The notes under the pieces were generated by a model. That model did not search any database. It saw only the letters and a list, made by a program, of their open reading frames with translations, and had not been told where the DNA came from. A DNA stretch of 64,000 nucleotides from an uncultured Saprospiraceae bacterium. Its GTDB lineage: Bacteria; Bacteroidota; Bacteroidia; Chitinophagales; Saprospiraceae. The DNA is taken from NCBI GenBank assembly GCA_938015595.1, contig CALLPI010000008.1:372001-436000 (forward strand), given 5' to 3'. Position 1 is the stretch's first letter; the number at the start of each line of letters is the position of its first letter. Positions 26,159 to 35,369 of the stretch are shown here, piece by piece. The translations under genes and the position numbers were made by a program.

Positions 26159-28048
26159 ATGGCTGATGTAATTCGGCTTTTGCCCGATGCTGTTGCTAAC
26201 CAGATTGCCGCAGGCGAGGTGGTACAGCGGCCAGCATCGGCACTCAAAGAACTCATGGAGAATGCGGTGGATGCCGGTGCTAATTACATCAAAGTCTTGG
26301 TGAAAGACGTAGGTAAAACGTTACTGCAAGTGATTGATAACGGCTGCGGCATGTCGTCCACCGATGCGCGGATGTGCTTTGAGCGGCACGCTACGTCCAA
26401 GATACAAACGGCCGCCGACCTGTTGGCCATTCGCAGTATGGGCTTCAGGGGGGAGGCACTGGCCTCCATTGCAGCAGTAGCTCAGGTAGAACTGCGCACC
26501 CGCCGCCCCCAAGATGAGTTGGGCACGCGCATACAGATAGAAGGATCGGAAGTAAAAGTTCAGGAGGCTTGCCAAACGGCCGCAGGTACAAGCATATCGG
26601 TGCGCAACCTGTTTTACAATGTACCCGCCCGACGCAATTTCCTCAAGTCCAATACCGTGGAGATGCGCCATATCCTGGATGAGTTCCAGCGCATTGCCTT
26701 GGCCTGGCCAGAAATTTTCTTTTCCCTGCACCACAACGGCGAGGAAATCTTCCACCTTCAACCATCTAACTTGCGCCAGCGCATCGTGGGCATTTTTGGC
26801 GCCAACTACAACAAGCGCCTGGTGCCCGTACAGGAAACCACCGATGTACTGCGCATTGAGGGTTTCGTGGGCAAGCCGGAGTTTGCCCGCAAGACACGCG
26901 GCGAGCAGATGTTTTTCATCAACCGTCGCTTTATCAAAAATGGCTACCTGCATCACGCCGTAATGATGGCCTACGAAGACCTGCTCCCTGCGGAGAGTTT
27001 TCCTTTTTATGTGCTTTGCCTTGAGATCAACCCCGAGCACATAGACGTGAATGTACATCCCACCAAGCAAGAAATAAAGTTTGACGATGAGCGCTTGGTC
27101 TACAACTACCTGCGCGTAGCTGTGCGCCACGCACTGGGCAGCCACAGCATTATACCCTCGCTTGATTTTGAACAGGATATAAGCGCTTCTATTCTTTCGC
27201 CGCTCGTACCCCCTCCCCGCGATTCGCCTAAGATTAACGTCGTTACCAGTCGCTTTTCGTTCCGGGAGGATGCCAGCGAAACCCTACCAGATAGCGAGGC
27301 TCGCCGTCAGGCCGACAATCTACGCCACTGGGAAAAACTCTACGAAGGACTGGGCGAACGCTCCCCTGCCTCAACCCCAGCCACCGAACCGCCTGTTGAA
27401 GGAGCTCCACCCGTGCTCACCTTGGGTAGTACCTGGGAAGCCGAAAACACTGCCGACGAGCTGCCCCTGGGCGCCAGTCGTACCCAAAAAGAGCCTTATC
27501 AGATTCATGCCTCCTACATCGTAAGCCATATCAAGTCGGGCTTTGTGCTCATTGACCAACAAGCCGCTCACGAGCGCATCCTGTACGAGTATTACTTACA
27601 GGTGCTGGAGCACCAATCGGCAGCTACCCAGCGTCAGTTATTTCCGCGCGTTATAGCCCTGCCGCCGGCCGACGCCGTGTTGCTGCGCGAAATCCTGCCC
27701 CAGATCCACCTGCTGGGCTTCGATGTGCAGGAGTTTGGCCAAAACACATTTGTCATCAATGGCTTGCCTGCTGAAATGGCTGGCAAGAAAGATGAGCAGG
27801 CTCTGGTGGAGGGCTTGTTGGAGCAGTTTCGCCAGAATGTGACGCTGCAACTGGACGTACGCGACAACCTGGCGCGCGCCATGGCTCGCAGCGCAGCCGT
27901 GCGCCGCGGTACGCCCCTGAGCGTGGCGGAGATGCAGTCGCTCATTGATCGGTTATTTGCTTGCGCTATGCCCTACAAGAGCCCTGCTGGTCGGCAGTGT
28001 TTCATTACTTTTGAACTGGATGAACTGGCGCGGCGTTTTGAGAGCTGA
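26159..28048 (+). CDS. mutL: DNA mismatch repair protein MutL
   Basis: A 629-residue GHKL ATPase that links mismatch recognition by MutS to downstream repair. The N-terminal ATPase motifs are complete: NQIAAGEVVQRP, ELMENAVDAGA, DNGCGM, RHATSKI and GFRGEALASIA. The C-terminal dimerisation domain carries DQQAAHERILYE, matching the endonuclease motif DQxAx2Ex4E of MutL proteins from organisms lacking MutH. The later PYKSPAGRQC segment replaces the usual C(P)HGRP. It is probably a nicking MutL. The ATG at 26159 (MADVIRLLP) is the normal start; the upstream extension overlaps the preceding gene. Confidence 0.96.
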   Translation: MADVIRLLPDAVANQIAAGEVVQRPASALKELMENAVDAGANYIKVLVKDVGKTLLQVIDNGCGMSSTDARMCFERHATSKIQTAADLLAIRSMGFRGEALASIAAVAQVELRTRRPQDELGTRIQIEGSEVKVQEACQTAAGTSISVRNLFYNVPARRNFLKSNTVEMRHILDEFQRIALAWPEIFFSLHHNGEEIFHLQPSNLRQRIVGIFGANYNKRLVPVQETTDVLRIEGFVGKPEFARKTRGEQMFFINRRFIKNGYLHHAVMMAYEDLLPAESFPFYVLCLEINPEHIDVNVHPTKQEIKFDDERLVYNYLRVAVRHALGSHSIIPSLDFEQDISASILSPLVPPPRDSPKINVVTSRFSFREDASETLPDSEARRQADNLRHWEKLYEGLGERSPASTPATEPPVEGAPPVLTLGSTWEAENTADELPLGASRTQKEPYQIHASYIVSHIKSGFVLIDQQAAHERILYEYYLQVLEHQSAATQRQLFPRVIALPPADAVLLREILPQIHLLGFDVQEFGQNTFVINGLPAEMAGKKDEQALVEGLLEQFRQNVTLQLDVRDNLARAMARSAAVRRGTPLSVAEMQSLIDRLFACAMPYKSPAGRQCFITFELDELARRFES

Positions 28049-28069
28049 TGTTTTAATGCGCCGGCTTTC

Positions 28070-28867
28070 ATGATACGACTCACCGATGTTGTCAAGCATT
28101 TGCTTATTATTAATGTGCTGATGGCCATTGTTACCTGGTGGTTGTTCCCCGATTGGAACAACAAGCTGGCCTTGTACTATCCGCAGTCGGCGCATTTCCA
28201 CCCCATGCAGGTAGTGACGCACTTCTTCATGCACGGAGGATACATGCACTTGTTTTTCAATATGTACGCCCTGGCTATGTTTGGCCCACCCATTGAGGCG
28301 CTTTACCGCCCCAAGCGCTTTTTGTTTTACTATCTGTTTTGCGCGCTGGGCGCGGCGGGGCTGCACACCTTGTACAACTGGTACACTTTCTCCCATTTGC
28401 AAGAGGCCATGGCTGCTTTTCAGGCCTCGCCTTCGTACGATTCGTTCTGGGCGTTTTTTGACCAAGTACGCCTCAAACAACTAACCAGCAAGGCGCAAAG
28501 CGTGGTAGAAGCAGCTAGTGCAGCCCTAGTTGAAGGGCAAACGCACGTGGCAGAGCCAGTGGTGAAGTTGATGCAACAAATCGTTACTGAAAAGATGGAT
28601 ATTCCTGCCGTAGGTGCCTCCGGTGCCATCTACGGCCTGCTGCTGGCCTTTGGCATGCAGTTTCCCAATGCAGAGTTGATGCTCATTTTTTTGCCCATTC
28701 CTATCAAGGCCAAGTACTTCATACCACTGCTGATGGCAGCCGAGTTTTACTTTGGCATCCAAAATCTGGCCTGGGACCCCGTTGCGCATTTTGCACATTT
28801 GGGCGGCGCATTATCGGGTTTGATCTTAATTTTGTACTGGCGAAAAAGCGGCCAGCGTTTGTACTAA
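28070..28867 (+). CDS. Rhomboid family intramembrane serine protease (first of two)
   Basis: A 265-residue polytopic membrane protein. The catalytic serine lies in GASGAIYG (about residues 182-189) and the catalytic histidine in HFAHLGGALSG near 240. The HGGYMHLFFNMYAL segment supplies the conserved oxyanion-side Asn/His helix. An insert of about 60 residues, largely soluble (about 105-170), separates the helices and is unusually long. Rhomboids cut single-pass membrane proteins within the membrane; the substrate is unknown. It starts 21 bp after mutL and is followed after 18 bp by a second rhomboid gene. Confidence 0.92.
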   Translation: MIRLTDVVKHLLIINVLMAIVTWWLFPDWNNKLALYYPQSAHFHPMQVVTHFFMHGGYMHLFFNMYALAMFGPPIEALYRPKRFLFYYLFCALGAAGLHTLYNWYTFSHLQEAMAAFQASPSYDSFWAFFDQVRLKQLTSKAQSVVEAASAALVEGQTHVAEPVVKLMQQIVTEKMDIPAVGASGAIYGLLLAFGMQFPNAELMLIFLPIPIKAKYFIPLLMAAEFYFGIQNLAWDPVAHFAHLGGALSGLILILYWRKSGQRLY

Positions 28868-28885
28868 CGAACAATAGCAAGAGCC

Positions 28886-29827
28886 ATGTTTCAATCTATG
28901 TGGGAAGACCTTCGGCGGGCGTTCGATTCCGGCAACATGATCATCCGGCTTATCATAATCAATGTGGCCGTATTTGTACTAGTGGGGGCAGTTTATCTTC
29001 TTCTGCTGCTCAGCATGGGACACAGTGGGGAGCACAGCAATGCTTTCGACAGATTTGTCACTTGGTTTTGTATGCCTGCCGACGGCATCGTGTTTTTGCG
29101 CCAGCCCTGGAGCTTGTTTACGAATATTTTTCTGCATACGGGCCTGTTCCACATCCTTTGGAATATGCTTTTCCTATATTGGTTTGGGCGCATTGTAGGC
29201 GACCTGCTGGGCGACCATCGCGTATTGCCCATTTATTTGCTGGGTGGCCTGGCAGGTGCGCTGTTGTTTTTCCTGGTATCCAATATTTTCCATATAGGCA
29301 CGTACGCGATGGGTGCCTCTGGCGCAGTGATGGCCTTTGTGGTGACCGCCGGCCTGTTGGCACCTGACTACGAAATAAGGCTCCTACTTTTGGGTAATAT
29401 TCGCCTCAAATATATTGTGTTGGTCCTACTGGTGCTGGATGTAGTACAGATCATCATACGCAAGAATACCGGAGGGCACATCGCTCACCTGGGCGGAGCA
29501 GCCATGGGGCTGATATTTGTGTATCAACTCAGAGCAGGGCAAGACTGGTCGGTTCCGATCAATCGCCTGCTGAACTACCTGTGGCGCCTGTTTCGGAGCC
29601 TCAAAGGTACGCCCGTCCGCCCTAAAGTACGCGTAACGCAAAGGAACACAGTCAAAGCACATGCCGAAGCTCAGCGAAAATCCAATTCGACCACGCCGCA
29701 TAATATGGATGAGGCTACCTTCCAGGAGCAAATAGATGCTATACTGGACAAGATCAAGCAGTCGGGCTACGATAGCCTGAGCGCAGAGGAAAAGGAATTT
29801 CTGTTCAACGCCAGCCGCCGTCCGTGA
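28886..29827 (+). CDS. Rhomboid family protease with C-terminal DUF6576-like domain (second of two)
   Basis: A 313-residue rhomboid. The serine is in MGASGAVMAF and the histidine in GGHIAHLGGAAMG; HTGLFHILWNMLFLYWFG is the conserved H-N helix. After the last membrane helix comes a basic linker (about 225-270), then a compact tail (FQEQIDAILDKIKQSGYDSLSAEEKEFLFNAS) that matches the short DUF6576 domain on many Bacteroidota rhomboids. That tail is cytosolic and of unknown role. It forms a pair with the previous rhomboid, and its stop overlaps the start of the next gene by 4 bp (GTGA). Confidence 0.92.
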   Translation: MFQSMWEDLRRAFDSGNMIIRLIIINVAVFVLVGAVYLLLLLSMGHSGEHSNAFDRFVTWFCMPADGIVFLRQPWSLFTNIFLHTGLFHILWNMLFLYWFGRIVGDLLGDHRVLPIYLLGGLAGALLFFLVSNIFHIGTYAMGASGAVMAFVVTAGLLAPDYEIRLLLLGNIRLKYIVLVLLVLDVVQIIIRKNTGGHIAHLGGAAMGLIFVYQLRAGQDWSVPINRLLNYLWRLFRSLKGTPVRPKVRVTQRNTVKAHAEAQRKSNSTTPHNMDEATFQEQIDAILDKIKQSGYDSLSAEEKEFLFNASRRP

Positions 29828-30900
29828 AGACCTGGTTCCGCCGTCGTATGATGCACCTTCAGTGGTGGCTGGCGGCAGGGGCAGTGCTGGCCTGGGGCGC
29901 CACTTATGTCAACCCAGATGCCCTCTGGCCGGCAGCATTCGGTGGCATAGCCATTCCGGCACTTTTTATGGTCAATTTTCTCTTTTGCCTGTGGTGGCTG
30001 AGCATCCGAAGCTGGTATGCGCTGCTGCCGGCAGGTGTGCTCGTGATGCTCGGTGGCAGCATGATGCGGATACTCCAATGGAATATCCCCGAACAGGCAG
30101 ATGCTGGCGAAACTACACTACGGGTAGTCACTTGCAATGTGCACGGCCTCAGGCACGTGGGTACCAACGAAACTGTGCCCCTTGAAGAACCTGCCCAATT
30201 GCTGCAGCAACTCCAGCCCGACTTGCTCTGCATTCAGGAGTTTCCGCGTTCGCCGCAGTTGCTGGAGCGCTTCAGCCAGATGCTGTATGCTCGTACGCCG
30301 ATCCGACATCGGTACGCCGATCTGAACGGCAACTTTGTATTGTTTTCGGCCTTTCCTATTCTGCAGGCCGAAACCCATTACTTCCCCAACCGAACCAATG
30401 GCTATCAGCAAGCTGATATACAGCTGGGCGCCAGGCGTATTCGGGTATTCAATGTGCACTTGCAATCTAACTCTATGACCCGAATTGCCGAGCGGGTAGC
30501 TACCCAAGGCAACTTGCAGGACAAACAAACCTGGCTAGACATTGGCGGTATAATGGAGCGCTATCGGTATGCAGCCCGCCTGCGCGCTCGTCAAGCCAAA
30601 ACCATGGCTCAACTCATTGCCCAAAGCGACTGCCCCGTGCTCTTGCTGGGCGATTGCAACGACACACCCTTGTCTTATACTTGGCAGACCCTCACGGCGC
30701 AGTTGTCCGATACTTTCATGAAAAAAGGCCGAGGGCTGGGCGTTACCTATGCTGGGCACATTCCTGGCCTGCGCATTGATTATATTATGGCTACCCCTGG
30801 ATTTAGGGTGCTGGAGCACTGCACAATAAAACAGCCTTTCTCTGACCACCGTGCGGTATGGGCCAGCGTGGGCATAGCCAACGATACTGCCGGGCAATAG
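29824..30900 (+). CDS. Endonuclease/exonuclease/phosphatase-fold membrane-anchored protein
   Basis: A 358-residue protein with two or three N-terminal hydrophobic segments (to about 85) and an EEP domain. Its motifs are TCNVHGL, a catalytic acid in CIQEF, LLGDCNDTP with the catalytic Asp/Asn pair, RIDYIMATP and a final SDHRAVWA. The fold covers DNases, phosphodiesterases and lipid phosphatases. The membrane anchor suggests the catalytic domain faces the periplasm, but the substrate is unknown. It begins with GTG at 29824, which overlaps the rhomboid stop codon (GTGA), indicating translational coupling. Confidence 0.88.
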   Translation: MKTWFRRRMMHLQWWLAAGAVLAWGATYVNPDALWPAAFGGIAIPALFMVNFLFCLWWLSIRSWYALLPAGVLVMLGGSMMRILQWNIPEQADAGETTLRVVTCNVHGLRHVGTNETVPLEEPAQLLQQLQPDLLCIQEFPRSPQLLERFSQMLYARTPIRHRYADLNGNFVLFSAFPILQAETHYFPNRTNGYQQADIQLGARRIRVFNVHLQSNSMTRIAERVATQGNLQDKQTWLDIGGIMERYRYAARLRARQAKTMAQLIAQSDCPVLLLGDCNDTPLSYTWQTLTAQLSDTFMKKGRGLGVTYAGHIPGLRIDYIMATPGFRVLEHCTIKQPFSDHRAVWASVGIANDTAGQ

Positions 30901-30932
30901 CTGCTGAGAGGTTCAATACCAGGCAAGCAAGG

Positions 30933-33434
30933 TCAACTCGGATCTACATCTACCACCACCCGAATGCCACCGAACCCCTCGACGCTCTGCAGGGCAACAG
31001 TGGCTGCTTCTATGCTCTGGCGGGCGTGGCTCATTTGGGGCACTTGGCGCTCGGTTTTCACCAGGTAGCCCAGCAAATGCTGACCCCGCACCCTGGCGAT
31101 GTTGGGGGCGGCGGGGCCTACCACCTTTGTGCCCAACTGCTCGTGCAGCACTTTGGTGAAAATAGCGGCACCCTGGTGGAGGGTTTGGAGCGACTTGTGC
31201 TTGAGCATAATGCGAATAAGGCGCACAAAGGGTGGATAGAAAAACTGCTGACGCTCAGCGATTTCGCGGGCGTAAAATCCGCTAAAATTGCCCTGAATGA
31301 CTTCCTGCAGCACCGGATGCGCCGTGTTCAGTGCCTGGATGATAACCTTGCCCTGCTTGTGCTTGCGCCCTGCACGCCCCGACACCTGCACCATGAGCTG
31401 GAAAGCGCGCTCGCTAGCGCGAAAGTCGGGAAACTGCAAGAGCTGATCCGCACTGAGAATACCCACTATGCCTACATTTTCAAAGTCCAGGCCTTTAGTT
31501 ACCATCTGCGTACCTACCAGGATGTCGAGCCGGCGCTCTTCAAAAGCCTGGATGATGGCAGCATGGGCATGACGGCTGCGGGCGGTGTCGAGGTCGAGGC
31601 GGCCAATGCGGGCCTCGGGGAGATAAATCTTCAACTCGTCTTCGATTTTTTCTGTACCGAAGCCAGCGAGCTTGAGTTGATGATTGCCGCAGGCGGGGCA
31701 CAGTTGGGGCAGTTTGGTCTGGTAGCCACAATAGTGACACTTGAGCAAATGGCTGTGCTTGTGGTAGGTAAGGCTTACGTCACAGTGGATGCACTCGGCT
31801 GCCCAGCCACAGGAAAAACAGCGATACACAGGAGCGTAGCCACGGCGGTTTTGGAACAAGATGGCCTGCTCGCCTCGGTCCAGGGCGGCCTTGAGTTCGT
31901 CGAGGAGCGCTGTGCTGAAGTGCGACTGCATCAGGCGCTGCTTCATCTCCTGCCGGGTGTCCACCAGTACAACTTCGGGCATTTGCACGCCGCTGAAGCG
32001 CTCTGTCATTTCTACCAGGCCGTACTTGCCAGTTTGTACGTTGTAGTAAGACTCAATGGCTGGTGTGGCTGTGCCCAGCACTACCTTGGCGCCATGCAGT
32101 TGAGCCAGGTACAAGGCGGTATCGCGGCCGCTGTAGCGGGGCGCGGGGTCGTTTTGCTTGAAGGAGGGGTCGTGTTCTTCATCCACGATGATGAGTTGGA
32201 GCTTGTGGTAAGGCAAAAACAAGGCCGATCGCGCGCCGATGACTACGGGCTTGCCAGCCAGCACTGCGTTCCAGAGTTCTACGCGCTCACTATTGCTCAT
32301 CCGGGAGTGATAGACTAGCAACTGGTTGCCAAAGAATTTCAGTAGCCGGTTGGTGAGCTGTGTGGTGAGGGCTATTTCTGGCAGTAGGTACAGTGCTTGG
32401 CCGCCTTGGGCAATGACTTCTCGGATGAGTTCGATGTACAGGCGGGTTTTGCCTGAGCCGGTAACGCCGTGCAATAGTACGGTTTGCTTGTGCGTCAGTT
32501 GCTCACGTAGGCTGGCCAGTGCCTTGGTCTGGGCTTCCGACAGTTCGGGTGCATCTACTGTGTCTTCCTCATAACTGCCCAGGCGGCTGGCTTCCCGCTC
32601 ATAAAGCCTGAAGATGCCCTTAGCGGCAATGGCATGTATTGTGGCGGTATCAGCTTTGGCCAGTTCACAGAGGTCTTGTCTTCTTACGAATGGCTGCTTT
32701 TGAGCTAGTTGGATGTATGCCATGAGTGCTTCGGTTTGGCGTGGGGCGCGCTCTAGCAGTTGGAAGGCCTGGTGCAGTAAGCTATGATCAGAGGCGTAGG
32801 GTTCGTCCAGTTGTACACACCATACGCTCTTGGGCTGAAATTTTTCCTGCAAATCCTCCTGCAGCAGAATGATTTTCTTTTCTAGCAGGCTTTTGATGAC
32901 GGGATATGCATTTTTGCGGTTCAGGATTTCCCGCGCTTCGTCCATGGTGATGCTTTCCTGGAGGGTGAGCGCTTCGGCAATGAGGTATTCGCGCGCGCTG
33001 AGGCCATCGAAATTGCCCTTGTAAGCGGGGTCGAGTACCAGGCTCATTTCACTGCTGAGCTTGAGGTAGGCTGGCAAGGCAGCATGCATCACCTCGCCCA
33101 GGGTGCAGCAGTAGTATGTGGCCATCCATTGCCAGAGGGCTACCTGCTCGGGATGAATGAGGGGCCTGTCGTCCAGCACATCCAGGATAGGCTTGGGCTC
33201 GTAATGCTCGGGGAAGTGCTGGTGGACCTCAATGACCAAAGCCGAATAGAGCTTGCCCAACGTATTTTTGGTAGTGCGGCCAAACTGCACCTCTACGCGC
33301 ACGCCAAACTGCACACGCTCCAGCAATACTTCCGGTACGTAGTAAGTATAAGGCTTAGCTATGGCCAAAGGCAAGATGACCGTAGCAAAGGTACGGGTAG
33401 GGTAGTGGGGATGCCCGTCTGATGTTGATGCCAT
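30933..33434 (-). CDS. priA: Primosomal replication protein N' (PriA helicase)
   Basis: A 3'-to-5' helicase that restarts stalled replication forks. The 833 residues include the N-terminal 3'BD region (VILPLAIAKPYTYYVPE), Walker A (GVTGSGKTRLYIE, about residue 323), a DEEH box and the zinc-binding Cys array (CFSCG, CIHCD, CHYCG, CPACG). Helicase motifs V and VI follow (ILVGTQMVTKGLDFENV; QVSGRAGR). The ATG at 33434 adds about 15 residues before the conserved start. A TACCTTTG-like box at 33389-33396 lies inside this extension, so the start is slightly uncertain. Confidence 0.95.
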   Translation of the reverse strand: MASTSDGHPHYPTRTFATVILPLAIAKPYTYYVPEVLLERVQFGVRVEVQFGRTTKNTLGKLYSALVIEVHQHFPEHYEPKPILDVLDDRPLIHPEQVALWQWMATYYCCTLGEVMHAALPAYLKLSSEMSLVLDPAYKGNFDGLSAREYLIAEALTLQESITMDEAREILNRKNAYPVIKSLLEKKIILLQEDLQEKFQPKSVWCVQLDEPYASDHSLLHQAFQLLERAPRQTEALMAYIQLAQKQPFVRRQDLCELAKADTATIHAIAAKGIFRLYEREASRLGSYEEDTVDAPELSEAQTKALASLREQLTHKQTVLLHGVTGSGKTRLYIELIREVIAQGGQALYLLPEIALTTQLTNRLLKFFGNQLLVYHSRMSNSERVELWNAVLAGKPVVIGARSALFLPYHKLQLIIVDEEHDPSFKQNDPAPRYSGRDTALYLAQLHGAKVVLGTATPAIESYYNVQTGKYGLVEMTERFSGVQMPEVVLVDTRQEMKQRLMQSHFSTALLDELKAALDRGEQAILFQNRRGYAPVYRCFSCGWAAECIHCDVSLTYHKHSHLLKCHYCGYQTKLPQLCPACGNHQLKLAGFGTEKIEDELKIYLPEARIGRLDLDTARSRHAHAAIIQAFEERRLDILVGTQMVTKGLDFENVGIVGILSADQLLQFPDFRASERAFQLMVQVSGRAGRKHKQGKVIIQALNTAHPVLQEVIQGNFSGFYAREIAERQQFFYPPFVRLIRIMLKHKSLQTLHQGAAIFTKVLHEQLGTKVVGPAAPNIARVRGQHLLGYLVKTERQVPQMSHARQSIEAATVALQSVEGFGGIRVVVDVDPS

Positions 33435-33922
33435 AAGGCCGTTGAGTAAGATATGAAAGCGCTTGTTGCAAGGTCAAAGGTAGCCAATGTCGGGTACAAT
33501 TGCATTGGGGCGGGGTTGTCCAATTTCCCCTGTCTTCTTCTATTGTTTTCAGCATCACTTGGCCATGAGTAAGTAGCCTCCCACACCCCTCCAAAAGTAC
33601 TACCGCCATCATTAAAAGCCCGTAGTGCTGGCTCTGTTGGCAAGCTATTTGGCGGTATTGCGTTTGCAAAACCTCGACGGCAGCACGTGTATGACACCTC
33701 GGAGGTTTCGAAGAAGCAAAACTTTTCACGTTCACTTTTTGCGCCACCCCCACCACATTATTACGTAGGCCCCCGTAGCGGTACACCATGGGTATGCTAA
33801 TGTACAATGGCCAGCAAAGGCTGGTTGTGAAAATTCTTTACAAAAAAATCATCTACTCTACACATTGGGCAATTCAATACTTTCATTTGCTTTGCAGTGG
33901 TATACGAAAAAACATACATCTA
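33435..33922. other. Intergenic region upstream of the PiT-like gene
   Basis: No convincing gene. Short frames on both strands lack family features. An ATG at 33788 is in frame with the PiT-like gene, but the 45 residues it adds look non-coding, so this stretch is treated as upstream DNA. Confidence 0.5.
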
Positions 33923-35068
33923 GTGAAAAAAGCCGGATCAACCTCTATTAGTAAGGAGTCCATATTCAGGAAGCCCTACCTCAATTTGTTGGAGTACTTT
34001 GCCAAGGAAAAAACCTTTCTATCGCTTATCTTGATAGGGTTGGTTGTGGCGGGTCTTTCAGTCCAATTCGGCAGTGCTGCCATGTGGGTGGGTTTTATGT
34101 TTGCTGCTTACGCCGCAGTGGCCAACGACAGCATCCAGTCGCTGGGTACATTCATCGAAAGCAACAAGAATAAAAAATGGTGGCTGCTCTGGATTTATAC
34201 CGGTAGTATTTTTCTCGTCACTGTGACCTTCAGCTGGATTTATTTCAACGGCGATGTGACTTACCAGCGGTTATTGAACGATGCTGGGGAGACGAGGTAC
34301 CCTCATCCGGAGCAGTTCAGCTTATTTCAGGTGATAGCTCCCATGGTACTGCTGGTGCTAACTCGCTTGCGGATGCCTGTTTCCACTACTTTTTTGTTGC
34401 TCAGCGTGTTCAGTGCTGATACCGGGGGCATCACCTCCATGATCAGCAAAAGCCTGACGGGCTACATCCTGGCGTTCGTCTTGTCTTTTGCAATATGGTA
34501 TGGGCTGTACAATACCATTAAGCGCTTTTTTAAGGGGCGTAAGCACCATGTGGGCTGGACGGTGGTCCAATGGGTTGTGAGCGGCTCGCTGTGGGCAGTC
34601 TGGCTCATGCAAGACGGTGCCAATATTGCCGTTTTTCTGCCCCGCAGGCTGAATTTAACTGAATTTATCATTTTCACCACTACCATCTTCATCGGGCTAG
34701 GCCTGCTTTTCTTCCTGAGGGGCGACAAAATTCAGCAGGTGGTGAGCGAGAAAGTGCGCATCTCTGATATCCGTGCCGCTACGCTGGTTGACTTTACTTA
34801 TGTGTTGTTGCTCCTATACAAGCTTTTTGTAAGCCCCATCCCGATGAGCACTACCTGGGTATTCCTCGGCACAATTGGGGGGCGCGAAATCGCCATCAGC
34901 CTTGCCCGCCTCAAAAAAGGCAGAGTGCACAAGAAAAAAGCCGTCTGGATAGTGTTGCGCGACTTGAAGTACGCCACTATCGGGTTGATCGTTTCCATAG
35001 TGCTTGCTGCTGGGGCCAACCCTACCATCACGGCAGAAATTGTGGGCTTTTTCCGATCCATTTTTTGA
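33923..35068 (+). CDS. PiT-like (inorganic phosphate transporter family-related) permease
   Basis: About 381 residues with roughly ten membrane helices. Two inverted signature-like segments resemble PiT/Pho-4 transporters: AAYAAVANDSIQSLGTFIESN in the first half and PMSTTWVFLGTIGGREIAISL in the second. Classical PiT members take up phosphate with H+ or Na+. This one is divergent from the standard family, so the substrate is inferred. The GTG at 33923 (VKKAGSTSISKES) is preferred; ATGs at 33788-33800 would add an implausible 41-45-residue extension. An OprP-like porin gene lies downstream, facing it, which supports an anion-uptake role. Confidence 0.65.
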   Translation: MKKAGSTSISKESIFRKPYLNLLEYFAKEKTFLSLILIGLVVAGLSVQFGSAAMWVGFMFAAYAAVANDSIQSLGTFIESNKNKKWWLLWIYTGSIFLVTVTFSWIYFNGDVTYQRLLNDAGETRYPHPEQFSLFQVIAPMVLLVLTRLRMPVSTTFLLLSVFSADTGGITSMISKSLTGYILAFVLSFAIWYGLYNTIKRFFKGRKHHVGWTVVQWVVSGSLWAVWLMQDGANIAVFLPRRLNLTEFIIFTTTIFIGLGLLFFLRGDKIQQVVSEKVRISDIRAATLVDFTYVLLLLYKLFVSPIPMSTTWVFLGTIGGREIAISLARLKKGRVHKKKAVWIVLRDLKYATIGLIVSIVLAAGANPTITAEIVGFFRSIF

Positions 35069-35369
35069 GCTGGGCAAAACTACCTCGTAAAAGGGATGCG
35101 GAAGAAAGGGATATTACACTGAGCAACGCCAAGTTTTGTGTATGATTTACAGATGTTGTGCACAACACTTGGCGAGCCAGAGTATAATAAGGCAGGGCGT
35201 ACGGGTTTTCTCGTCCAAGGGGCCGGCGTGTCAAATAGCTTCGTGCATATCGCGGTAAGCCCTTGCTATGGCTGGGTATTTTGGGGTAAAATCTATGAAA
35301 TGCTTAGGTGGCGGGTCTTTCAACATATCTGTTGTTTTAGATTGTGTGAATTTTTCAACTTTGAGCCTG
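35069..35369. other. Intergenic region between convergent genes, holding a palindromic repeat
   Basis: About 300 bp between the permease and porin genes. The only structure seen is the 74-bp palindromic element at 35114-35187; the rest shows nothing recognisable. Confidence 0.6.
35114..35187. repeat. Palindromic repeat, copy A
   Basis: A 74-bp imperfect palindrome. Its ends are TTACACT and AGTATAA. The inner arms CGCCAAGTTTTGTG and TGTGCACAACACTTGGCG can pair. It is flanked on both sides by TA. A second copy with about 85% identity over aligned bases lies at 39044-39113. The size, terminal inverted repeats and TA flanks suggest a small non-autonomous mobile element or REP-like hairpin. Confidence 0.75.

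Noticed and set aside
30858-32318. Long open frame (486 codons) on the plus strand inside priA
   Set aside because: It runs antisense to a fully convincing PriA with intact motifs. It has no family features and ends at the same region by codon-bias shadowing.
33788-33922. Upstream ATG extension of the PiT-like gene
   Set aside because: The extra 45 residues are not similar to a transporter N-terminus and look non-coding.
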